Positions 1-6,020 of a DNA stretch of 7,534 bases are shown piece by piece (the stretch's first letter is position 1; every line of letters starts with the position of its first letter). Source of the stretch: Clostridiales bacterium (GTDB lineage Bacteria; Bacillota; Clostridia; Tissierellales; Sedimentibacteraceae); NCBI GenBank assembly GCA_003457065.1, contig DMJQ01000042.1, forward strand, positions 311-7,844, read 5' to 3'. The position numbers were made by a program, and so were the translations under genes. Below the pieces are notes generated by a model. It did not search any database and was not told where the DNA came from. It saw only the letters and a program-made list of their open reading frames with translations.

Positions 1-519
1 AAGTTTGAAGTGCTTGACAGAGTTCCAAAGAGCATTCAGGAATGCTGGGACAAATATAAATCAAAATATAACGTAATGCTTGTTAGAGATTATAAATACT
101 GCAATTACAGATACAATGAGAGACCGGATGTAAATTACGTCACAATACTTGCCAAATTAAATAATGAAGTCATAGGTTTTTCCATTCTGCACAATTCTGT
201 TGCCAACGGCTCAAAGATGACGTCAGCAGTTGAATTTTTTACGGATCCTACAAATGAAAGGTTTATAAAGGTTCTGGCAAACGGCGTTTCTAAATATTGC
301 TATGATCACGGTCTTGAGTATGTTGTAATAGGTACAGGACTATATGGCGAATATAAAAAGGTGCTTTTAAACAACGGATTTATGATTACAAGGAAACCGC
401 CGAAAAACAACATGATGATTGCAAACATACTGTCGGATAAGGTTACATTGGAAGAAATAACCGGGCACGACAAATGGCACATAACCCAGGGAGACGGAGA
501 AACAGAGCTTGATCTTTAG
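1..519 (+). CDS. GNAT-like N-acyltransferase, C-terminal part (5' end outside window)
   Basis: The reading frame is open from base 1 and ends at TAG 517-519. The GTG at 10 is preceded by in-frame sense codons (K-F-E) and no ribosome binding site, so the true start probably lies upstream. About 172 residues are visible. They have the alternating strand/helix pattern of a GNAT acyltransferase: a strand region (VTILAKLNNEVIGFSIL), then EFFTDP, a helix, then YVVIGTG followed by LYGEYKKVLLNNGF, which resembles the late GNAT motif around the acyl-CoA/substrate site. The tail HDKWHITQGDGETELDL resembles, from memory, the end of acyltransferases found in surface-polysaccharide clusters. A classic Q/RxxGxG/A acyl-CoA loop is not obvious in the visible part, so this may be a divergent or FemAB-like member. 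No signal peptide or membrane segment is seen. The substrate is unknown, and a link to polysaccharide modification is inference. Confidence 0.6.
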   Translation, partial: KFEVLDRVPKSIQECWDKYKSKYNVMLVRDYKYCNYRYNERPDVNYVTILAKLNNEVIGFSILHNSVANGSKMTSAVEFFTDPTNERFIKVLANGVSKYCYDHGLEYVVIGTGLYGEYKKVLLNNGFMITRKPPKNNMMIANILSDKVTLEEITGHDKWHITQGDGETELDL

Positions 520-637
520 GCTTGGTCTGTAACAGTGGATGACAGGCAAACAATGAGGGGTGACAAAGCTGTGGACGAGCAGCTTAAGTCAATTGCCGAT
601 TAAGTGTCAAACTTGCCGCAAAGCAATTGTTCCCTGG

Positions 638-666
638 TTGACATTGAAATTTCACTGTGTTATTAT
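638..666 (+). promoter_or_regulatory. argS promoter (sigma-A type, extended -10)
   Basis: The -35 TTGACA (638-643) matches consensus exactly. A 17-bp spacer leads to the -10 TATTAT (661-666), and a TG at 658-659 gives the extended -10 form TGnTATTAT. Transcription is predicted to start near 673, giving a leader of about 38 nt before the ATG at 711. That is too short for a T-box riboswitch, the usual control on some aminoacyl-tRNA synthetase genes in Bacillota. TGTCAA at 605-610 is the inverted copy of the -35 TTGACA, but no operator is claimed from this alone. Confidence 0.8.
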
Positions 667-699
667 TACAAGAAATATTACATATCAGGAAATACCTAT

Positions 700-704
700 G
701 GAGG
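700..704 (+). promoter_or_regulatory. argS ribosome binding site that sets the start codon
   Basis: GGAGG at 700-704 sits 6 nt before the ATG at 711. The in-frame upstream GTG at 657 overlaps the promoter's -10 region and would lie upstream of the transcription start, so it cannot be the start. The protein is therefore 568 residues, not 586. Confidence 0.88.
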
Positions 705-710
705 ATAGAG

Positions 711-2417
711 ATGGATTTTAAAGAAAAGGTAGCTGAAATATTCACATCAATAGAAACTGAATTGTCCATGGATGATGCTCTTTCATTAATTGAGATACCA
801 CCGAGTCAGGATATGGGCGACTATGCCGTGCCATGTTTTAAATTTGCAAAAAAATACAGAAAATCACCTGCTGTAATCGCTTCGGAGATAGCAGATAAAA
901 TAGGAAGTATAGAAGAATTTGAGAAGGTAGAAAGTGCCGGACCGTATGTTAACTTTTTCGTAGATAAAAAGCATTTTGCGGAAAAAATCTTGAAACAGGC
1001 TTATGCAGAAAAAGAAAATTACGGAAGTACCAATGTTGGTGAAGGAAAGAATGTCATAGTTGAGTTTTCTTCTCCTAATATTGCAAAGCCATTTCATATC
1101 GGCCACATAAGAACAACAATTATCGGAAACTCAATCTATAAAATATACAAATATCTGGGATATAACACAATAAGCATAAATCACTTGGGTGATTACGGAA
1201 CTCAGTTTGGAATGCTTATTTCGGCATATAAAAAATGGGGAAGTCCTGAAGTTGTTGAAGCTATAGAAAAAAATCCTATTAAGGAACTGTTGAAACTATA
1301 TGTTCGATATAACAAAGAGATAGAAACACACCCTGAATATCAGGATGAGGCAAGGTACTGGTTCAAGGAACTGGAAAACGGAAACGAAGAAGCTCACAAG
1401 CTCTGGACGTGGTTCAGGGAAGTAAGCTTAAAGGAATTCAACAGAGTATATGATATGCTGAATGTAAAATTTGACTCATATGCAGGTGAGAGTTTCTATT
1501 CGGATAAAATGCCGGCAGTTATAGATGAACTGGATGATAAAGGGCTTCTGAAGGATTCTGAAGGCGCCAAGATTGTTGAATTGCAGCAATACGGGCTGAC
1601 AGATGCCGTAATTCAAAAAAGCGATGGCTCAACACTCTATGTTACAAGAGATATTGCGGCTGCCATGTACAGAAAGAAAACATACGATTTTTACAAAAAT
1701 ATTTATGTTGTGGGTGCTCCTCAAAAATTGCATTTTGAACAGTGGAAGAAAATCATTGAATTAATGGGATATGACTGGGCTGAAAATTGTGTGCATGTTA
1801 TGTTCGGAACAGTCAGCCTGGAAGACGGAGTGCTTTCAACCCGTAAAGGGCGTGTTGTTTTCCTGGAAGATGTATTGAAGAAAGCAATAGAAAGAACAAC
1901 GGAAATTATTAATGAGAGAAATACGGACCTCGAAAATAAGGAAGAAGTAGCAAAACAGGTTGGAATAGGAGCTGTAATATTCCAGGAATTATTCAATAAC
2001 AGAATTAAAGATTATACATTCTCATGGGAGAAGACATTGAGCTTTGAAGGCGAAACAGGACCATACGTTCAATACACATATGCGAGAACATGCAGCCTCC
2101 TGCGCAAAGGAGATATTGAAGTAGACGATGATGTTGATTATTCGGTTTTAACCGACAAAGAATCATTCAATGTAATCAAGAAGCTGGAAGGATTTAAAGC
2201 GGCAGTTCTCGGAGCTCATGACAAGTATGAACCGTTTTTCATTACAAGATATATTGTTGGTCTTGCACAGGAATTCAACCGTTTCTATCATGAATGTCCG
2301 ATTGTCGTAGAAGACATTGAAGTCAGAAAAGCAAGACTTCTTTTAACAAAAGCTGTTAACACGGTATTGAAAAAAGGAATGGAGCTTTTAGGAATGGAAA
2401 CTCCTGAAAGAATGTAA
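711..2417 (+). CDS. argS: Arginyl-tRNA synthetase (class I), complete
   Basis: This is cytoplasmic arginine-tRNA ligase: it activates arginine with ATP and charges tRNA-Arg, with tRNA needed for activation. The 568 residues show the full domain order. An N-terminal additional domain unique to ArgRS covers about 1-100. The Rossmann catalytic core follows, with the signature EFSSPNIAKPFHIGH at 118-132 (HIGH = 129-132) and the family block HLGDYGTQFG at about 158-167. TLYVTRDIAAAMYR lies at 308-321 and YVVGAPQKLHFEQ at 332-344. The KMSKS-equivalent loop is LSTRKG at 375-380. The helical DALR anticodon-binding domain starts near GPYVQYTYAR (450-459) and ends with the helix LLLTKAVNTVLKKGMELLGM. 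The length is normal for bacterial ArgRS and no key residue is missing. It has its own promoter and terminator, so it is monocistronic. Confidence 0.97.
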   Translation: MDFKEKVAEIFTSIETELSMDDALSLIEIPPSQDMGDYAVPCFKFAKKYRKSPAVIASEIADKIGSIEEFEKVESAGPYVNFFVDKKHFAEKILKQAYAEKENYGSTNVGEGKNVIVEFSSPNIAKPFHIGHIRTTIIGNSIYKIYKYLGYNTISINHLGDYGTQFGMLISAYKKWGSPEVVEAIEKNPIKELLKLYVRYNKEIETHPEYQDEARYWFKELENGNEEAHKLWTWFREVSLKEFNRVYDMLNVKFDSYAGESFYSDKMPAVIDELDDKGLLKDSEGAKIVELQQYGLTDAVIQKSDGSTLYVTRDIAAAMYRKKTYDFYKNIYVVGAPQKLHFEQWKKIIELMGYDWAENCVHVMFGTVSLEDGVLSTRKGRVVFLEDVLKKAIERTTEIINERNTDLENKEEVAKQVGIGAVIFQELFNNRIKDYTFSWEKTLSFEGETGPYVQYTYARTCSLLRKGDIEVDDDVDYSVLTDKESFNVIKKLEGFKAAVLGAHDKYEPFFITRYIVGLAQEFNRFYHECPIVVEDIEVRKARLLLTKAVNTVLKKGMELLGMETPERM

Positions 2418-2430
2418 CCGTCAACACAGA

Positions 2431-2449
2431 ACAATTGGTTAGCAATTGT
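2431..2449 (+). terminator. Accessory hairpin just upstream of the argS terminator
   Basis: A perfect 7-bp inverted repeat: ACAATTG (2431-2437), loop GTTAG, CAATTGT (2443-2449). It ends one base before the main terminator stem and has no T-tract of its own. It may stabilise the mRNA 3' end or help pausing. The role is inferred. Confidence 0.45.
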
Positions 2450-2450
2450 G

Positions 2451-2477
2451 AAGGAACGCAGAGCGTTCCTTTTGTTA
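2451..2477 (+). terminator. Rho-independent terminator of argS
   Basis: A perfect 9-bp stem AAGGAACGC (2451-2459) / GCGTTCCTT (2463-2471) with loop AGA, followed by a short interrupted T-rich tail (TTGTTAT). It lies 33 nt after the argS stop codon. The tail is weak for an intrinsic terminator but the stem is strong. The same core, GAACGC/GCGTTC, recurs in the terminator at 7162-7186. Confidence 0.8.
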
Positions 2478-2611
2478 TTGCCATCAATATTAAATGCTTG
2501 TTATTTGATCTTCATAATTAATTCATGCACACTTTTACCATTTAAGCAGGATAAATTAGCTGCAAATGATAAAACATCTTAAATTTCAACAATACATGTC
2601 ACTTTTCTTCA

Positions 2612-2640
2612 TTGACCAGAAAGTAAAGTAAAAATATAAT
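2612..2640 (+). promoter_or_regulatory. Promoter of the lytic transglycosylase gene
   Basis: TTGACC (2612-2617), a 17-bp spacer, then a perfect TATAAT (2635-2640). Predicted start is about 2647, leaving a leader of roughly 20 nt with AGGGTGAT (2658-2665) just before the ATG at 2669. Bases 2478-2611, between the argS terminator and this promoter, are AT-rich with no supported gene or RNA. An imperfect dyad (ACTTTTCT 2601-2608, AGAAAGT 2618-2624) flanks the -35 and may be chance. Confidence 0.8.
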
Positions 2641-2668
2641 TAATTAACAAACATAAAAGGGTGATGAA

Positions 2669-3328
2669 ATGAAAAGTGAAAAATACTTGACCATATTGAT
2701 TGTAATTTGCATGATGTCATATTTTATGATGGTAAATCTGAGCATGACAGCGGTTGCGGAAGACCTGTCAAATTACAATGTCAAATCTGATGTTGCAAGA
2801 AGAGATACTTTAATAACCGATTTAAGGAATGTATTTTTGGAGGAAGAAGAGTTAATTGAATATACCAAAAAGCTGACCAATCTTGATTACGACGACTGCG
2901 CATTTATTGTCAATGAATGCAAAAGCCAGAATATAGATCCGTTCATAATATTGGGAGTAATAAAAAGAGAGAGTGACTTTAATCCCAAGGCGCAGGGATC
3001 GGCAGGAGAGCGCGGGCTTGGACAGCTCATGGAGAATACGGCAAGACCGGTTGCGGAAAATTTAGGTTATGTCTTCGATTCGGATAAGCTGTTTGATGCG
3101 AGGTATAATTTAAAGCTTACGATTACGCAGATATCGTACCTGTTAAATTTATACGACAATGATATTCATAAGGCTCTGACTGCTTATAACAGGGGGCAGC
3201 AGGGATTGATAAGATATATGGAAGGCAACGAAAACAAGGATTCTGCAGTCAGTGATTATTCTGTCGGGGTTTTGCAATTTGCAAAAGATTACAAAGAGGA
3301 TTTTAAAAAGAGTCACTCAACATTTTAA
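2669..3328 (+). CDS. Exported SLT-type lytic transglycosylase (peptidoglycan-cleaving)
   Basis: This 219-residue protein should cleave the MurNAc-GlcNAc bond of peptidoglycan, leaving 1,6-anhydro ends, outside the cell membrane. The N-terminus has lysines at 2 and 5, a hydrophobic segment at about 6-24 and an AVA-E site at 28-31. That fits a cleaved signal peptide, though an uncleaved membrane anchor is possible. The soluble-lytic-transglycosylase domain spans about 75-212. IKRESDFNP holds the catalytic glutamate E101, GERGLGQLM (113-121) is the substrate-cleft motif (usually GlxQlM), and ALTAYNRG (169-176) corresponds to the usual ALaAYNaG. Only a short linker (about 31-74) precedes the domain. 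No LysM, SH3 or other wall-binding module is present, which suits a minimal transglycosylase. It has its own promoter and terminator. Whether it serves growth, secretion-system assembly, sporulation or germination cannot be told. Confidence 0.9.
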   Translation: MKSEKYLTILIVICMMSYFMMVNLSMTAVAEDLSNYNVKSDVARRDTLITDLRNVFLEEEELIEYTKKLTNLDYDDCAFIVNECKSQNIDPFIILGVIKRESDFNPKAQGSAGERGLGQLMENTARPVAENLGYVFDSDKLFDARYNLKLTITQISYLLNLYDNDIHKALTAYNRGQQGLIRYMEGNENKDSAVSDYSVGVLQFAKDYKEDFKKSHSTF

Positions 3329-3340
3329 ATGAAGTTTTAC

Positions 3341-3369
3341 TTTAATTATAAATGAAATGAATATATAAT
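3341..3369 (+). promoter_or_regulatory. Possible promoter of the three-gene operon
   Basis: A perfect TATAAT lies at 3364-3369, but the -35 at 17-bp spacing is only TTTAAT (3341-3346), which matches 3 of 6. A start near 3376 would fall in the loop of the terminator hairpin, so this promoter's transcript would lack the hairpin's left arm and escape termination. The perfect -10 and the need for some promoter ahead of the operon are the arguments for it. The weak -35 is the argument against. Confidence 0.4.
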
Positions 3370-3400
3370 AGAATCACGGAAACGGAGATTCTATTTTTTT
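3367..3400 (+). terminator. Rho-independent terminator after the lytic transglycosylase
   Basis: A 9-bp perfect stem AATAGAATC (3367-3375) / GATTCTATT (3387-3395). The 11-base centre can add a CG/CG pair closing a GAAA loop. It is followed by an uninterrupted run of T from 3394 to 3400. It lies 38 nt after the transglycosylase stop. The T-tract ends exactly where the next gene's ribosome binding site AAGGAG (3401-3406) starts, so it could also act as an attenuator for the downstream operon. Confidence 0.82.
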
Positions 3401-3411
3401 AAGGAGCAAGT

Positions 3412-4293
3412 ATGCTGTCAAAAATATATGAACTGCTCAAATATTGTTACAGAGACAATGGAGCAGATGAAATACCGGAAATTGAAACGCAATTATTTTT
3501 AATTGCCGTGAAATCCCTATTGCCATATGAGGATAAAATAGGATGCATGTTTGATATCACAAGGTATGAGAAAGAAATAGAGCTGTTTAAATATTATAAA
3601 AGCGGACAAGATGAAAATCTTGAATACTATTTATTAAATAAAAAGCCGTCTGAAAAAGAGGACAGATTGCTGGAATTTAAAATTATTCCAATAATAATTG
3701 CTAATACACAGTGGGATAATTTAATAGATGAAGCATTAAAAGCTGCAGCCTTTTATTCTGTAAATAAAAATATAATATTGGATACAATCCTGATATCATC
3801 GGCAATTGATGAGTATTTAAGTGCCGCCGATGCGGGCACTGACGATATAAATGAAATAACAAGAGAAAGACTTATAAATTTTTCTTTTAAAGAGTTTTTA
3901 ACTAATAACAATATAAAAACAGATAAAAGCAGCTTAATAGAATTTGAAAAAGAAAGAGTTAAAATGCTTTCCGGCGATGAGGTGATCAGCGATGATTTGA
4001 AAAATAAGTTTAAATCGCTTCATTATATATATTCCGAGCGAAAGGAAGATAAGTCTGAAATAAGCAGCGAAACTGTATTATCTAATTTTTCCTTGTATTT
4101 ATCTAAGCTCAGGAAAGGTATCATAGATCCCGAAAAGCTTAAAATTCCGCAAATAGACATCCCTGAATTCAGACAGTTTTTGAAATATCCGGCATTCAGC
4201 CATCCGCTGCTTGGCAGGTGCAAGGTATTAAAAAGAGGAGAAAAGGAAGTAATACTGAGAAATAAATCAGGACTTATGAAGGTGAATATATGA
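3412..4293 (+). CDS. Uncharacterised 293-aa protein, first gene of radical SAM operon
   Basis: I do not recognise this protein. AAGGAG (3401-3406) sits 5 nt before the ATG at 3412. The 293 residues are acidic/lysine-rich and mostly predicted helical, with no signal peptide. The most hydrophobic stretches (IIPIIIAN at 91-98 and NIILDTILISSAIDEYL at 120-136) look like buried helices rather than membrane spans. A charged linker lies at about 165-220. The last 35 residues (YPAFSHPLLGRCKVLKRG, then EVILRNKSGLMKV) look like a small beta domain. The HPLLGxCxV...V.LRNKSG pattern recalls SH3/Tudor-like barrels such as the UvrD tail, but this is a weak resemblance. Its TGA overlaps the ATG of the radical SAM gene by 4 nt (ATGA), so the two are probably translationally coupled and may work together. 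No catalytic motif is seen. Confidence 0.8.
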   Translation: MLSKIYELLKYCYRDNGADEIPEIETQLFLIAVKSLLPYEDKIGCMFDITRYEKEIELFKYYKSGQDENLEYYLLNKKPSEKEDRLLEFKIIPIIIANTQWDNLIDEALKAAAFYSVNKNIILDTILISSAIDEYLSAADAGTDDINEITRERLINFSFKEFLTNNNIKTDKSSLIEFEKERVKMLSGDEVISDDLKNKFKSLHYIYSERKEDKSEISSETVLSNFSLYLSKLRKGIIDPEKLKIPQIDIPEFRQFLKYPAFSHPLLGRCKVLKRGEKEVILRNKSGLMKVNI

Positions 4294-6020
4294 AAGTTTT
4301 GCTTGTAACTCTTGACTCAAAGTTCATTCATGCAAATCTTGCAGTACGGTATTTGAAAAAATTCTGCAAGGACGATGATTTTGATATTGAAATAAAAGAG
4401 TTTACTATAAATCAAAAACAAGAATACATACTGGGTGAAATATTTTCTGCAAATGCAGAGTTAATATGCTTTTCATCTTATGTATGGAATATAGAATATA
4501 TAAAAGAAATAGCCTATATAATTAAAGAAGCAAAAAATAATGTCAGGATTTTGTGCGGCGGACCCGAGGTTTCATTTGAAGTAGAAAAGTTCATGAATGA
4601 TCAGTCGTTTATTGATTATGTTATTTTTGGCGAGGGAGAATTGACATTCAGAGAATTCCTGCTTGAATATCAAAAGAGCTGTCCAAATCTTAAAACCATA
4701 AAAGGACTTGCATACAGAGAAAATGACAAGGTCGCAATAAACGAAAACAGAGAACTCATAACGAATTTGGATATGATAAATTATCCGTATGAGGAAGATG
4801 ATAATTTTCAGGATAAAATTATTTATTATGAATCGTCAAGAGGGTGTCCTTTCTGCTGCAGCTTCTGTATGTCTTCAATCGATAAAAGGATGAGAACTTT
4901 TTCTTTGGACAGGGTGAAAAAGGATTTGAGTCTTCTTTTGAATACAGGGGCAAGACAAATTAAGTTTGTGGACAGAACATTCAATGCAGACTATAAGAGG
5001 TCCATGGAAATCATGGATTTTATAGTAAAGCACAATAAAAACAATATGACAATTCATTTTGAAATTACCGCAGACATTATAAATGATGAGTTTTTAAATT
5101 ATGTAAAAAAGCTTCCTGTCAATATGTTTCAGTTTGAAATCGGAGTTCAATCCTTAAACGGTGAAACACTTGCCGAAATAAACAGGCGTATGAACATTCA
5201 GAGATTAAATGAGGTGGTCGAATGTATTGAAAGCGGCAGAAACATTCACATACATCTTGATTTGATAGCGGGGCTGCCGTATGAAGGATATGAGTCTTTT
5301 AAAACCTCATTTGACGGCATACACAAGCTGCATGCAGAAAAAATTCAGCTTGGTTTTTTAAAGGTCTTGAAGGGAACAAAGATATATGAAGATATAAAGA
5401 AGCATGAGATAAGGTACAGAAACGTATCTCCATATGAAGTCATATGTACAAAATATATTTCTGCCGAGGAAATTTTAAAGCTTAAAAATATCGAAGAGCA
5501 GGTAGATAAATATTACAATGAGAAATATTTTGAAAGTTCACTTGGATATATACTGAAAAATTTATTCCCTGAATCAGAATTTGAATTTTATGAAGATTTC
5601 AGTGTGTACTGGCAGCAGAATAATCTTTATAAAATGTCACACAGCAGAAAAAAGCTTTACAAGATATTGTTTGATTATGTAAAATATAATGATAAGCTGA
5701 CTGACGAATTTGTTTATTGTCTGAGGTATGATTATGTGTTCAACAATCAACAAGAGGAGCTTCCGAATTATTTATGCAGGGACGCAGAGGATAGGTATAA
5801 ATCAATTAAAAGGCTTTTAGCAAACAATTCAAAGTTTAAAGAAATGTATTTTAATGAAGCAGAAAAAGATGATAAGATTGTAAATGAATTCAGGATAGTA
5901 ACCATAGGAACAGATGATGTATTATTTATATATAAAGAAAAGGACAATATTTTTAACAGATGCAGGACATATATAATAAATGATTTTTTAGAGGAGATGG
6001 CGTATGAGCAAAAAGGATAA
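4290..6020 (+). CDS. B12-binding-domain radical SAM protein, DUF4080 type
   Basis: A 576-residue cytoplasmic enzyme. AAGGTGA (4279-4285) precedes the ATG, which overlaps the previous stop. Residues 1-135 form a Rossmann-like cobalamin-binding domain: a KVLLVTLDSKFIHANLAVRYLK start, SSYVWN at 62-67, CGGPEVSFE at 89-97 and FGEGE at 113-117. The base-off DxHxxG motif is absent, as in many B12 radical SAM enzymes. A radical SAM barrel follows at about 175-365. The cluster motif CX3CX2C is C186, C190 and C193 (RGCPFCCSFCMSS), with an extra C189. EIGVQSLNGETLAEINR (283-299) and HLDLIAGLPYE (322-332) are typical of Elp3/HemN-like barrels. The C-terminal 200 residues match the DUF4080 region as I recall it. 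Such proteins methylate or rearrange unreactive carbon centres using SAM and a 4Fe-4S cluster. The substrate of this subgroup is unknown to me. Downstream it overlaps the TPR gene by 17 nt. Confidence 0.9.
   Translation: MKVLLVTLDSKFIHANLAVRYLKKFCKDDDFDIEIKEFTINQKQEYILGEIFSANAELICFSSYVWNIEYIKEIAYIIKEAKNNVRILCGGPEVSFEVEKFMNDQSFIDYVIFGEGELTFREFLLEYQKSCPNLKTIKGLAYRENDKVAINENRELITNLDMINYPYEEDDNFQDKIIYYESSRGCPFCCSFCMSSIDKRMRTFSLDRVKKDLSLLLNTGARQIKFVDRTFNADYKRSMEIMDFIVKHNKNNMTIHFEITADIINDEFLNYVKKLPVNMFQFEIGVQSLNGETLAEINRRMNIQRLNEVVECIESGRNIHIHLDLIAGLPYEGYESFKTSFDGIHKLHAEKIQLGFLKVLKGTKIYEDIKKHEIRYRNVSPYEVICTKYISAEEILKLKNIEEQVDKYYNEKYFESSLGYILKNLFPESEFEFYEDFSVYWQQNNLYKMSHSRKKLYKILFDYVKYNDKLTDEFVYCLRYDYVFNNQQEELPNYLCRDAEDRYKSIKRLLANNSKFKEMYFNEAEKDDKIVNEFRIVTIGTDDVLFIYKEKDNIFNRCRTYIINDFLEEMAYEQKG

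Noticed and set aside
535..603. Possible tiny ORF (GTG 535 or ATG 553 to TAA 603)
   Set aside because: There is no ribosome binding site and only 16-22 codons, with no recognisable peptide. Likely chance.
590..629. Inverted repeat CAATTGC / GCAATTG as a terminator for the acyltransferase gene
   Set aside because: The 26-base loop and the absence of a T-tract make it a poor terminator. No convincing terminator is seen between 520 and 637.
667..710. T-box riboswitch leader for argS
   Set aside because: The promoter leaves only about 38 nt of leader, with no room for specifier and antiterminator stems.
1721..1996. Open reading frame on the opposite strand within argS
   Set aside because: It is a shadow of the conserved argS coding sequence, with no start signals and no recognisable protein. 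The same holds for the antisense frame at 864-1106.
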